A DNA stretch of 64,000 bases from CAZIAK01 sp964537035 (GTDB lineage: Bacteria > Planctomycetota > B15-G4). This document shows, in pieces, positions 16,613 through 25,261 of the stretch. The notes beneath the pieces are model-generated. The model was not told the origin of the DNA. It searched no databases and worked only from the letters and a program-made list of their open reading frames with translations. A program made the translations under genes and the position numbers. The stretch is from the NCBI GenBank assembly GCA_964537035.1, contig CAZIAK010000018.1, positions 23,365-87,364 on the forward strand, written 5' to 3'. Positions within the stretch are counted from its first letter, which is position 1, and each line of letters starts with the position of its first letter.

Positions 16613-16627
16613 GTTGTACTGTGCAAC
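16613..16627. promoter_or_regulatory. palindromic operator candidate for the MarR-type regulator
   Basis: GTTGTACTGTGCAAC is a 15-base near-palindrome (one mismatch per seven-base arm) one base before the start codon of the MarR-GNAT gene. A TATAGT box at 16609-16614 overlaps it. MarR proteins commonly bind such sites to repress their own transcription. Confidence 0.5.
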
Positions 16628-16628
16628 C

Positions 16629-17576
16629 ATGTCGCACGAGAAGCCACCTATCGCCCCCTTGGATGCCCAGATCCGTGATCTACGGCACTCCTCCCGGCGC
16701 CTAGTTCGAGCGCTGGGGGTCATGGACAGCCAGGTCGCCGGCCTGTGCTGCACCCCGGCCCAGTGCCACGCCCTGATCGAGCTCTCTGCCCACGGGCAGC
16801 TGAGCACGGGCGAGCTGGCCGAGCTGCTCGAAGTGGACAAATCCACCGCCAGCCGCACGCTCAAGCCCTTGCTGCAGCAGGGTCTGCTCAGCACAGAAGC
16901 CGACCCAGCGGACCAGCGCATCAAGCCCCTGCGGCTGACGGACGCGGGGCGTGACCAGCTGCGCGCGATCCACACCGTGGCGGACGAGCAGGTGCGCCAG
17001 GCCCTGTGCCTGTTGAGCGACGACGAGCGTGAGCTGGTGCTCTCCGGCATCTCCCTGTACGAGCGCGCCCTGCACAAGGCCAAGGCCCTGGCCGGCGTGG
17101 TGATCCGACCCATCGAGCCCGTGGATGACCCGGCCATGGCCCGCATCATCCGCACGGTGATGAGCGAGTTCGACGCGGCGGGCTGCGGCACGTCGATCCA
17201 CGACAGCGAAGTGGACGCCATGTCTGCTGCTTACACCGGCGATCGCCAGGCCTACTTCGTCGCCGAGCGCAGCGGCCAGATCATCGGCGGTGGCGGCATC
17301 GCGCCCCTGCAAGGCAGCGCCGACCCCGACGTCTGCGAGCTGCGCAAGATGCACGCCCTGCCGTCGGCGAGAGGGCTGGGCATCGGCCGGCAGTTGTTGG
17401 AGCGCTGCCTGGCCGCCGCTCGCGAGGCAGGCTTCGCTCTCTGCTATCTGGAGACGATGCAGCACATGCACCAGGCCCGAGCCCTCTACGAAAAGCTCGG
17501 CTTCTCGCCCATCGATCAGCCCATGGGCGACACCGGGCACAGCGCCTGCAACGGTTGGTACGCCCTCAACCTCTAG
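16629..17576 (+). CDS. MarR-type HTH regulator fused to GNAT acetyltransferase
   Basis: A 315-residue two-domain protein. Residues about 10-150 are a MarR winged helix: CTPAQCHALIELSAHGQLST, the recognition region LLEVDKSTASRTLKPLLQQG, then a wing with DPADQRIKPLRLTDAG. Residues about 160-315 are a GNAT domain with the acetyl-CoA loop SARGLGIGRQLLERCL and the later MHQARALYEKLGF motif. MarR-GNAT fusions are a known family; the acetyl-CoA-dependent reaction and any ligand are unknown. ATG 16629 is used because the palindrome and TATAGT box lie just before it. The gene follows the repeat array and precedes an apparently unrelated kelch gene. Confidence 0.92.
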   Translation: MSHEKPPIAPLDAQIRDLRHSSRRLVRALGVMDSQVAGLCCTPAQCHALIELSAHGQLSTGELAELLEVDKSTASRTLKPLLQQGLLSTEADPADQRIKPLRLTDAGRDQLRAIHTVADEQVRQALCLLSDDERELVLSGISLYERALHKAKALAGVVIRPIEPVDDPAMARIIRTVMSEFDAAGCGTSIHDSEVDAMSAAYTGDRQAYFVAERSGQIIGGGGIAPLQGSADPDVCELRKMHALPSARGLGIGRQLLERCLAAAREAGFALCYLETMQHMHQARALYEKLGFSPIDQPMGDTGHSACNGWYALNL

Positions 17577-17613
17577 ACCGGCCACCAGTCAGCCCCCAAC
17601 TTCAGGAGACACC

Positions 17614-18711
17614 ATGCTCTCGCTCTTCATCGCGTGCCTGGCCTGCCTGCCCCAGGACGGCGCCACTCCTCAGTGGGGCCAACGCATTCAGTGGAGCCTG
17701 GACGACAGCCCACAGGCCCGGGAGCACGCCGCCTTCGTGCCAGACCCACCGCGAGATCGAGCGATCATGCTGGCGGGCTCGGGCTACCGGCCGTACGGCG
17801 CCCCGCTTGGCGACGCCTGGGCCTTCGACTTCGGCTCCCAGGACTGGACCGCCCTGAAGCTCGTGGGAGACGAGATCATCCCCGGAGGCTCGCGCAGGGT
17901 CTCCCCCATCGAGGGCGGCGCCTACTTGCACGGCGGCTACAGCGAAGGTTTCGACTCCGTTGGCGAGCTCTGGCGCTTGCAGTTCGTGAGCCAGCAGGTC
18001 GTGGTCGAACTCATCCCCCAGGAGAACCCGCCGCCAGCGCGATTGCTCCATGCCTTCGCCTGCGACCCTGCCGGTGACCGATTCGTGGTGTTCGGCGGCG
18101 GTGGCGACGACCAAGCCCTTGAGGACACCTGGATCGGACGGCGCACCGACGCCGGCGTGCGCTGGGAGCAGCTGACCGCGACCCATCACCCTGGCCCGCG
18201 CTTCGGCTTCTCTTTCGCTCACGACACCAAGAACGGGCTCCTGCTCGTGTGCGGAGGCCAGGTGCCTCCTGAGCATGAAGAGCAGAGAGAGATGGTCGTG
18301 GCCCGTGACCTCTGGGCCCTGGACTTCCGCGCCGAAGATCCTCAATGGACCCTCTTGGCGGAGTACTCTCCCGAGGCGTTCCCTGGGCGCAGGAACCCGG
18401 CCTTCACCTTCGATGATGACAGCGGTGATCTCTTTGTCTGGGGCGGCACGGGGGACGGAGCCAGCGCACTGCCCGACCTCTACGTGGTGCGCACTCGCGA
18501 ACCGGGCGCACCGGTCAAACAGATCACTCAGCCCGACACGGTCGCCACCCGAGCCTCTGGCTTCGGCGTCATCGACCGCACCCACCGGCGCGCGCTGCTT
18601 GGCTTCGGCAACACAGCCGCCGGCCCGTTCGACGACCTGGTGGAGATCCACCTGCGCCAGCCAGCAGATGCCACATCCTTGCCAGCCGACTCCAAGAATC
18701 AGGATCACTGA
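17614..18711 (+). CDS. exported kelch-like repeat protein
   Basis: A 365-residue protein with a short signal sequence (MLSLFIACLACL) and kelch-type blades: DRAIMLAGSGYRP, GDAWAFDF, DRFVVFGGGGDD, DTKNGLLLVCGGQ, DSGDLFVWGGTGDG, GALLGF-like ends. The blades should form a six-bladed propeller. ATG 17614 is preceded by AGGAG, eight bases away. The stop is one base before the serine hydrolase start, so the two are cotranscribed. It lacks the shared C-terminal domain found on the other large exported proteins here. Its ligand is unknown. Confidence 0.82.
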   Translation: MLSLFIACLACLPQDGATPQWGQRIQWSLDDSPQAREHAAFVPDPPRDRAIMLAGSGYRPYGAPLGDAWAFDFGSQDWTALKLVGDEIIPGGSRRVSPIEGGAYLHGGYSEGFDSVGELWRLQFVSQQVVVELIPQENPPPARLLHAFACDPAGDRFVVFGGGGDDQALEDTWIGRRTDAGVRWEQLTATHHPGPRFGFSFAHDTKNGLLLVCGGQVPPEHEEQREMVVARDLWALDFRAEDPQWTLLAEYSPEAFPGRRNPAFTFDDDSGDLFVWGGTGDGASALPDLYVVRTREPGAPVKQITQPDTVATRASGFGVIDRTHRRALLGFGNTAAGPFDDLVEIHLRQPADATSLPADSKNQDH

Positions 18712-18712
18712 C

Positions 18713-20917
18713 GTGCCACGCTCCCTCCCCATGATGTTCCTGGTCAGCGCCCTCGTGCTCTGCGCTCCAGTCCAGGCGAGCCCAACAGCCGACGAGAACT
18801 ACCCGCCGTCGACCGCTCTGGCCGAGAAGGTCTCGCCCAAGGCGCTCGCAGCGCTGAGCGATCTGGTGCAGTCGTTCGTGGACGACGATCAGGTCGTAGG
18901 GGCCGAGCTGCTGGTGATCAAGAACGGCCGCTCGATCCTGCACCAGGCCTACGGCTGGCGAGACAGAGAAGCCGAGCTGACCATGGAGACGAACAGCGTC
19001 TTCTGCGTGCGCTCCATGACCAAGCCTCTCATCGCCGCTTCGATCCTGATGCTGGTGGAGGACGGTCTGCTCAACCTCGACGATCCTGTCGCCCAGCACC
19101 TCCCCGCCTTCGACCATGGTGACTCCAGCGACATCACGGTCGAGCATCTGCTGCAGCACACGAGCGGGTTGCCCATGTCCCAGATCCTCAACACGGACCT
19201 GACCACTCTGGACGGCATCCAGTCAGTGGCCCAGCTGGGCGCCACAGCTGAGCTCTCGTTCGCACCAGGGGACGCCTTTTCCTACAGCGACCAGGGCACC
19301 GACACGCTCACCGCGCTGATCGAGGTGGTCAGCGGCATGAGCGCTGCAGACTTCGTGAGCACACGGGTGCTGGCGCCTCTGGGAATGCACGACTCAGCCT
19401 GTCTCATGGACGACGGACACCCCCTCCGTGAGCGCGCCTGCAGCAAGTACTACGGAGCCAGCGGCAGCTGGACGCGCTTCTGGAGCGCCGACGATCCCCC
19501 GCTCTTCCCGTTCTTCCTCGGCTCGCAAGGCCTGTACTCGACCCTGAAAGACTACGCCCGTTTCATGGACCTCTGGCGTCGGGGCGGCCTGGCCAGCGAG
19601 CCCCGCTCCCTGGGGACGCGCCTGCAAGACCTCTGGAACCGCACGGGCGCCAAGAGCGCTGAACGTCTGCTCGACTCGGCGGCGATCAAACGAGCGCTCA
19701 CCCCTGGCCCCTTCCCCATCGGCGCCCCCACAGGCTTCCCTGGGCTCAGCACCAGCTACGGCTACCTCATGCAGCTCTGGACCGGGCCTGCCACCGAGGA
19801 CACTTCGGGCCAGGGCGTCCGAGAGCTGATGGCCTTCGGACACACCGGCTCGGACGGCACCTACGCCTGGGTCTTTCCCGAACAGAAGGCCATGGTGCTC
19901 TACTTCACCCAGTCGCGAGGCAACACCACGGGCTTGGAGGTCGAGGAGGTGTTGGCGGGACTGTTCCTTGGCGCGCCCTACGACCCGGAGCAGGACATCC
20001 CCCCGCTGGAGTCATACACGGGTTTCTACTTTGAGGGAGAGGGCGACAAGTACCGGGCCATCATCCGTGACGGCGACGGACTGGCCTTGGAGATCATGGG
20101 CCTGGCCGTGGTGCCCCTCAAGTACGTAGGTGAGGACCAGTGGAAGCTGCGCCCCGACCCCAGCAAGGTGCTGAGGTTTCACCGCTCAGAGGCGGGAGAC
20201 GTCACGGGCTATTCCATCGGCGAGCACCACGAATACCGCTTTGAGCCCAGCCCCTCGCTGCCCACCGTCGAGGACATCGCCGGGCGCGTGGCCCGGGCTC
20301 ACCGCCTGGACCTGGCACAGACCCTGGGGCCCTTGCGCATGACAGGCGAGGTGTTCATCGAGGCCTTCAACATCACCGCCCAGCTCACCACCCTGCTCGC
20401 ATGGCCTGACCGTTTCCGCATGGACAGCCTCTCCCCGGGACAGTTCGAGCGCGTCGCCTACGACGGCGACAACGTGTGGAGCGAGTCCTCCATGAAGCCC
20501 CTGAGCAAGGTCGGCGACCAGGCTGCCGAGCTGCTGCGCTTCGACAGCCCCCTCGCCCGCTTCGGCGACCTTCTCGCCTGGCACCCTGACCTGCAGGTGG
20601 TCCAGCGCCTCGACTGGGACAACAAGACCATCTATCTGCTCCGCACGGGCGACACGTCTGGTCCCGCGCGATCGCTCTACGTCGATGGCGACACGGGGCG
20701 CGTTCTCGGCGAGGACAGCATGACCTTCATCGAGGGCATGGGCAGCATGGGCCAGAGCCTGCGCTTCGGTGATTTCCGCGATGTCACGGGGATGCTGCTG
20801 CCGTATCGGACCGAGGTCACCTTGGCGAACAAGATGGTAGGCACCATCGTCACCACTCTCGACGAGATCGAGCTGGAGGTCGAGGTCGCCGAGGGCGCCT
20901 TCGAGCTCCGACAATAG
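18713..20917 (+). CDS. exported serine hydrolase (class C beta-lactamase-like) with a LolA-like C-terminal region
   Basis: A 734-residue protein. A signal peptide (LVSALVLCAPVQAS) is followed by a beta-lactamase/esterase domain with S101-M-T-K104 (SxxK nucleophile), Y191-S-D193 in place of YxN, and a later GHTGSDGT (HxG box). Such enzymes act as D-Ala-peptidases or esterases rather than true lactamases. After about residue 510 a separate region (RMTGEVFIEAFNITAQL, RFRMDSLSPGQFERVAYDGDN, VTLANKMVGTIVTTLDEIEL) resembles LolA/LolB-like lipoprotein-sorting folds. The GTG start at 18713 has AGGA nine bases upstream. It is coupled to the kelch gene. The fusion is uninterrupted. Confidence 0.88.
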   Translation: MPRSLPMMFLVSALVLCAPVQASPTADENYPPSTALAEKVSPKALAALSDLVQSFVDDDQVVGAELLVIKNGRSILHQAYGWRDREAELTMETNSVFCVRSMTKPLIAASILMLVEDGLLNLDDPVAQHLPAFDHGDSSDITVEHLLQHTSGLPMSQILNTDLTTLDGIQSVAQLGATAELSFAPGDAFSYSDQGTDTLTALIEVVSGMSAADFVSTRVLAPLGMHDSACLMDDGHPLRERACSKYYGASGSWTRFWSADDPPLFPFFLGSQGLYSTLKDYARFMDLWRRGGLASEPRSLGTRLQDLWNRTGAKSAERLLDSAAIKRALTPGPFPIGAPTGFPGLSTSYGYLMQLWTGPATEDTSGQGVRELMAFGHTGSDGTYAWVFPEQKAMVLYFTQSRGNTTGLEVEEVLAGLFLGAPYDPEQDIPPLESYTGFYFEGEGDKYRAIIRDGDGLALEIMGLAVVPLKYVGEDQWKLRPDPSKVLRFHRSEAGDVTGYSIGEHHEYRFEPSPSLPTVEDIAGRVARAHRLDLAQTLGPLRMTGEVFIEAFNITAQLTTLLAWPDRFRMDSLSPGQFERVAYDGDNVWSESSMKPLSKVGDQAAELLRFDSPLARFGDLLAWHPDLQVVQRLDWDNKTIYLLRTGDTSGPARSLYVDGDTGRVLGEDSMTFIEGMGSMGQSLRFGDFRDVTGMLLPYRTEVTLANKMVGTIVTTLDEIELEVEVAEGAFELRQ

Positions 20918-21025
20918 TCCAGCGCCCGGCATGGACTCAGCGCTCGGATGTGCCGGGGCTCGCAGAGCCCTGGCGAGCATGCTCGGCGCGCCGCACTTCG
21001 CGCACGGCCTGCTAGACTGCCGCCC

Positions 21026-22207
21026 ATGACCCAAGCCCTTGAGATCCCCAGCCAGAGCGGCGAGAGCGGCTCGGCCCTCGGCGAGCGCATCGACACCGCC
21101 CTCGTACGCATGAACGAGATCTATGCCGGAGGGCACTACCCCCGGGTCACCGTGGTGCGCTCGTGGTCGGAACACAACCCGGCGATCTCGGGCGAGGTGG
21201 CCCGGCCTTCCTGTTCACGCTGGTATCTCTTTCGCGAGCTGAAACGTCTCGTCTCAAAGGGCGCCTCGTTGCGCATCGAGGCCTCCCGCCCCATCGTGAC
21301 ACTCGACGACGCCTCCCTGCTCGAGCGCCTCGACGAGCACGGCTGGGACCTGACCCGCAAGAAGCTGTTCCTCTTTCCGCCCGAGCGGGTCGAGCTCTCC
21401 ATCGAACGGCTGGAGCACTACACCGGCACGAAGGCCGCAGACTTTCAGCGCTACGTGCTGCTGACGAATTACGCCATGCACATGGACGCCTTCGTCGAGG
21501 AGTTTCCCCACTGCGTGCGGGGCGAGGGCTCGGTGCAGATGCCCGCCTGCCACCATGTGCTCGACGAGAACCTGGGAGTCAGCATCGTCAACATCGGCGT
21601 CGGGCCCTCGAACGCGAAGAACTTCACCGACCACCTGGCCGTCCTCCGGCCAGACGCCATGATCATGGTGGGCCACTGTGGTGGCATCCGCAATCACCAG
21701 AACATCGGCGACTACGTGCTCGCCTCGGGCTACATGCGCGCCGACCGGGTGCTCGACGAATTGCTACCTCTGGGCGTGCCCATTGCGCCGAGCTTTCTGC
21801 TCAACACCTACCTCTCGAAGGCCCTCGAAGACGAGCAGCTCGAGTATCGCCTGGGCACGGTCTACACCACCGTCGACCGCAATTGGGAGCTGGCTCTCAA
21901 GCGCACCCGCAACGACCTGCAGGTCAGCCGCAGCCTGGCCATCGACATGGAGTCGGCCACCGTCGCGGCCAACGGATTTCGCTATCGCATTCCCAATGCG
22001 ACCCTGCTCTGCGTCTCGGACAAGCCCTTGCATGGCCGGCCCAAGCTCAGAGGCAAGGCCGCAGAGTTCTACCGAGAGACCAAGCGCAAGCACCTGTCCG
22101 TGGCGATCCGGGCCATGAGCCTGGCCAAGAGAGACTGGCCCTGGGGTCTGCCCACCGCGAGTCTTCGCGCCCTCGACGAGCCCCTGCTCGGCGGGGCCAT
22201 CGACTAA
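21026..22207 (+). CDS. amn: AMP nucleosidase
   Basis: A 393-residue cytoplasmic enzyme that hydrolyses AMP to adenine and ribose 5-phosphate. The purine nucleoside phosphorylase-like core is clear: NIGVGPSNAKNFTDHLAVL, MIMVGHCGGIRNHQNIGDYV, and the base and ribose site AIDMESATVAANGFRYR followed by CVSDKPLHG. The N-terminal substrate-regulatory part (YAGGHYPRVTVVRSW, NPAISGEVARP) matches the family. It is shorter than the roughly 480-residue E. coli enzyme. ATG 21026 is chosen because upstream sequence is arginine-rich and lacks family similarity. Neighbours are unrelated. Confidence 0.92.
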   Translation: MTQALEIPSQSGESGSALGERIDTALVRMNEIYAGGHYPRVTVVRSWSEHNPAISGEVARPSCSRWYLFRELKRLVSKGASLRIEASRPIVTLDDASLLERLDEHGWDLTRKKLFLFPPERVELSIERLEHYTGTKAADFQRYVLLTNYAMHMDAFVEEFPHCVRGEGSVQMPACHHVLDENLGVSIVNIGVGPSNAKNFTDHLAVLRPDAMIMVGHCGGIRNHQNIGDYVLASGYMRADRVLDELLPLGVPIAPSFLLNTYLSKALEDEQLEYRLGTVYTTVDRNWELALKRTRNDLQVSRSLAIDMESATVAANGFRYRIPNATLLCVSDKPLHGRPKLRGKAAEFYRETKRKHLSVAIRAMSLAKRDWPWGLPTASLRALDEPLLGGAID

Positions 22208-22341
22208 CACAGGTCGGCCATGGCGTGCTAACGTCGGGCCGCCTGCGTGTTCGGGAGCGCGGGCCCGTTCGGTCGCCCTACAGAGACAGCCAGCGGTTTG
22301 CCGTTCGCATCCCGAAGCGCCCCCCCTGGCGGCCCGGCCCC

Positions 22342-23625
22342 ATGAGCCGAACGATCCTCCTTCTGTCGGGCCTGGCGTTTTTCCTGTGGTCACCCGCGCC
22401 GACCGCAGCCCAGGATGCGCGAGTCCTCTTCATTCGCGGCGGATTCGGCACAGGGGGCTTTCTGGAAGGCGGCGCGAACGAGCAGTTGTCAGACATCACC
22501 GACTTCAGCACCGCTCCGGGCAACCACGGCTACGGCGAGCTGAACCTGCTGCTGAGGAGCCTGAACCACAGCGTCAGCCAGGTCGTGGAGGGCCCGTTCG
22601 ACAACAACACCCCCATCGACCTGGCCAGCCTCCCGCTCTCTGACTACGACATCGTGGTCTTCGGTTCGAACAACGCTGACTACGACAGCTCGGCCGCCCA
22701 GCTCCTGGCAGATTGGGTCTGCTCCGGAGGCGCTGCCCTGTTCATCAGCGACGCCAACTGGGGCCGGGATTGGGGCGACGCGCCCAGCTCCGACCAGACC
22801 TTCCTCGATCACTTCGACCTGATCATGAATCAGGACAAGGGCACCTACGTCCTGTCTGGGAGCACAGGCGATTTTCTCGTGCCCAGCCACCCGATTCTCG
22901 TTGGCCAGGACGGAGTGCCAGGTAGCGGCGACGATGTCAGCGCCTTCGACGGCGAGGGCGTCTCTCCCCTCACGGTCGACCACCAACTGCCAGGAGTCGA
23001 CCCCGTCGTCGTCGCCCGGGCCAAGGGCCAGATGAAGCTCAACGACGCCCCTGGCAGCGGCACCACCGTCGCCACGGGCCCGGACGACGGCTCTCTGGTC
23101 ACCCTCGAGTACGGCCTGGGCAGGGTCGCCGGGCACTTCGACCGCAACACGTTCTTCAACCAGAACGGCGCGGGCACCAGCCTGTACCTGAATGACAACG
23201 CTCAGTATGCCGCCAACCTCTTCGCCTGGCTGGCCGACGCTGGTGGCAACTACGGGACCGGCTGCCCGGACGTGAACGGCATCACGCCTCAGCTGACCCT
23301 GACCGGCTTCCCCACACCGGGCGGCGTGGTCAAGCTCAAGATCAACGACGCACCCGGCGGATCCATCGCCGCCTTGCTCATCGGCACGGGCAAGGGCCAG
23401 GGTCTCTCCGTGGGGCTCTGCAACCTGCTGGTCTGGCCACTCATCGACCCACAGATCTTCTTGCCTCTCGGCGGCAGTGGTCCCGGCGCAGGCGCGTTGG
23501 AGTTCGACATCTTCTTGCCCCCCGGCTTGCCCGAGCAGCTCTTCACCCTGCAAGCGTTCATCCCCTCTGCCGGGCCGGGTGGTTCGTCGGCGGCCTCCAA
23601 CGGAGCGGCCCTCTTCGTTCATTGA
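22342..23625 (+). CDS. exported ThuA/glutamine-amidotransferase-like protein with the shared C-terminal domain
   Basis: A 427-residue protein. Signal peptide (LLLSGLAFFLWSPAPTAAQ), then a Rossmann-like amidotransferase-fold domain similar to ThuA-like proteins: ARVLFIRGGFGTGG, LPLSDYDIVVFGSNNADYD, LLADWVCSGGAALFISDANW. A later segment (LEYGLGRVAGHFDRNTFF) is typical of such exported proteins. The last 105 or so residues (from LTLTGFPTPGGVVKLKINDA) are a diverged copy of the shared C-terminal domain, ending SAASNGAALFVH. No catalytic Cys is placed as in true amidotransferases, so a binding role is more likely. Function unknown. Confidence 0.8.
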   Translation: MSRTILLLSGLAFFLWSPAPTAAQDARVLFIRGGFGTGGFLEGGANEQLSDITDFSTAPGNHGYGELNLLLRSLNHSVSQVVEGPFDNNTPIDLASLPLSDYDIVVFGSNNADYDSSAAQLLADWVCSGGAALFISDANWGRDWGDAPSSDQTFLDHFDLIMNQDKGTYVLSGSTGDFLVPSHPILVGQDGVPGSGDDVSAFDGEGVSPLTVDHQLPGVDPVVVARAKGQMKLNDAPGSGTTVATGPDDGSLVTLEYGLGRVAGHFDRNTFFNQNGAGTSLYLNDNAQYAANLFAWLADAGGNYGTGCPDVNGITPQLTLTGFPTPGGVVKLKINDAPGGSIAALLIGTGKGQGLSVGLCNLLVWPLIDPQIFLPLGGSGPGAGALEFDIFLPPGLPEQLFTLQAFIPSAGPGGSSAASNGAALFVH

Positions 23626-23735
23626 CAGAGCGCCTGGCTGGCGCCGTCCATCGCTGAGTGACTCCTCCCCGACGGTCCCGGGCAACGCCCGAGCGCAGCC
23701 AGCAGAGCCCCACCTGTGTGCTAGACTTCGCGGCC

Positions 23736-25130
23736 ATGACCGCCAGCCTTGCACCCTCCGCCCTGGTTGCGCTGCTCGCCGGCGCGCTCCTGCTCCCCGC
23801 CTGTGGGCCCGATGCTCCAGAGGCTCCCCTTGAGCCCGAGCGGCCGCACCTGATCCTCATCTCGATCGACACCCTGCGGGCAGACCACCTCTCCTGCTAC
23901 GGCTACGAGCGCACCACCTCGCCCGCGCTGGATGCTCTGGCAGACGAGTCCTGGCTCTTCGAGAACGTGATCGCCGCGGCGCCTAGCACCGGCCCCGCAC
24001 ACATGACCATGTTCACCGGCGTGCTGCCACGCGTGCACGGCATCTTCAACGAACGACCGGCGCTGCTGTCGCCCGAGTTGCCCTACCTGCCCCATACGAT
24101 GCAAGAGCAGGGTTGGAGTACGGCGGCCTTCACCGACGGTGGCATCGTCACCGAGGCCTATGGTTTCGACCGGGGCTACGACGTCTTCGAGGCTCGCTAC
24201 GAGCCCTTCGAAGACAAGCTGAAAGACGTGCAAGCCTGGCTCTCCGAGGCGCCGGACGATCCCACCTTCTTGTTCGTCCATACCTACGGTGTTCACGCAC
24301 CCTACCTGCCTGCCACTGGCCACGATCTGTTCACCGACGACAACTTCGACGGCCCCTTGCGGGAGGTCGTGGAGACGTTGGTCAAGAAGCGCGACAACGG
24401 CCGACTCACGAACCTGGCCAAGACCCTGACCCAGTTCTGGAAGAGCATCGATCGCAGCGACTTCTCCGATGCAGATGTCGAGTATCTGAAGGCGCTCTAC
24501 GACGGCAGCCTTCACGGCGTCGACGATGGCATCGGGCGCCTGCTCGACCAGCTGCAGACCAAGGGCTGGCTCGACGATGCCTGGCTGATCGTCACCTCCG
24601 ATCATGGGGAGGCCTTTGGCGAGCATGGTGGTTTCAGCCATCGACAGCTCCATCAAGAGGAGCTCTGGGTGCCCCTGTTGATCCGTCCTCCGGGGGGCAC
24701 GGAGGGGCGGCGCCTGAGCACGCGGGTGAGCGCGCTCGATCTCTTCCCCACCTTGATCGAGCTGCTCGATCTGCACGGCCACGCCGCCATGCAGGGCCAG
24801 AGCATGCTGCCCTTCGATGAGCTTGGCGATGATCGCCGAGCCCTGGCCACCGACGGCAGCCAGAAGGCCGATGCGGTCATCGATGGCAGCCGCAAGTTGA
24901 TCCAGCGGCCCAAGCAGCAGTTCGAACTCTACGACCTGGGCAGCGACCCCCTCGAGGCCAACAACCTCGCCGAGCAGGGCGGCGACACGAAGGCCCTGGT
25001 GCGCCTGCTGGCCACCATGCGCAAGGACGCGGCAGCCTTGCAGCAGAAGGTCGGCGAGCCGATCCTCGACGTGGGCGAGCTGTCGGACGAACGGCTGCAA
25101 GAGCTGCGCGCCCTGGGCTACATCAAGTAG
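23736..25130 (+). CDS. sulfatase-like (alkaline phosphatase superfamily) lipoprotein
   Basis: A 464-residue lipoprotein (lipobox LLPAC, Cys23). The alkaline phosphatase superfamily fold is clear: metal-site ISIDTLRADHLSCYGY (Asp45), the active-site segment PSTGPAHMTMFTG, the second metal site TSDHGEAFGEHGGF and the C-terminal ELYDLGSDPLEANNLAEQ. At the position of the formylglycine precursor the enzyme has Thr85 (T-G-P-A-H) instead of Cys or Ser in C/S-x-P-S-R. It thus cannot form formylglycine and may be a phosphotransferase, or may use Thr like phosphoethanolamine transferases. The substrate is unknown. ATG 23736 directly precedes the signal peptide. Confidence 0.9.
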   Translation: MTASLAPSALVALLAGALLLPACGPDAPEAPLEPERPHLILISIDTLRADHLSCYGYERTTSPALDALADESWLFENVIAAAPSTGPAHMTMFTGVLPRVHGIFNERPALLSPELPYLPHTMQEQGWSTAAFTDGGIVTEAYGFDRGYDVFEARYEPFEDKLKDVQAWLSEAPDDPTFLFVHTYGVHAPYLPATGHDLFTDDNFDGPLREVVETLVKKRDNGRLTNLAKTLTQFWKSIDRSDFSDADVEYLKALYDGSLHGVDDGIGRLLDQLQTKGWLDDAWLIVTSDHGEAFGEHGGFSHRQLHQEELWVPLLIRPPGGTEGRRLSTRVSALDLFPTLIELLDLHGHAAMQGQSMLPFDELGDDRRALATDGSQKADAVIDGSRKLIQRPKQQFELYDLGSDPLEANNLAEQGGDTKALVRLLATMRKDAAALQQKVGEPILDVGELSDERLQELRALGYIK

Positions 25131-25146
25131 GCGTGGCCGCCCAAGG

Positions 25147-25178
25147 AGGCGTGCTGCCCCGGATAGGCGTGCTGCCCC
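25147..25178. repeat. 18-base period direct repeat
   Basis: AGGCGTGCTGCCCC occurs at 25147-25160 and again at 25165-25178 in the spacer after the sulfatase-like gene, with a partial third copy after it. Short and of unknown meaning. Confidence 0.6.
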
Positions 25179-25199
25179 GCAGAGCGGTGCTCGTTCCTG

Positions 25200-25220
25200 C
25201 CCCGCCCCCCTCTTGCGGGG
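25200..25220. terminator. GC-rich hairpin between convergent genes
   Basis: CCCCGC pairs with GCGGGG across a nine-base pyrimidine loop. It lies between the convergent sulfatase-like and DUF2911 genes. There is no strong U-tract. Confidence 0.4.
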
Positions 25221-25261
25221 TCAGCGCGGCCGTCAGCTGACCCGACCGATCCGCATCCAGC

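Noticed and set aside
15886..17221. Minus-strand open frames running through the gap
   Set aside because: They are kept open by Ns (translated as X) and repeats, with no motif.
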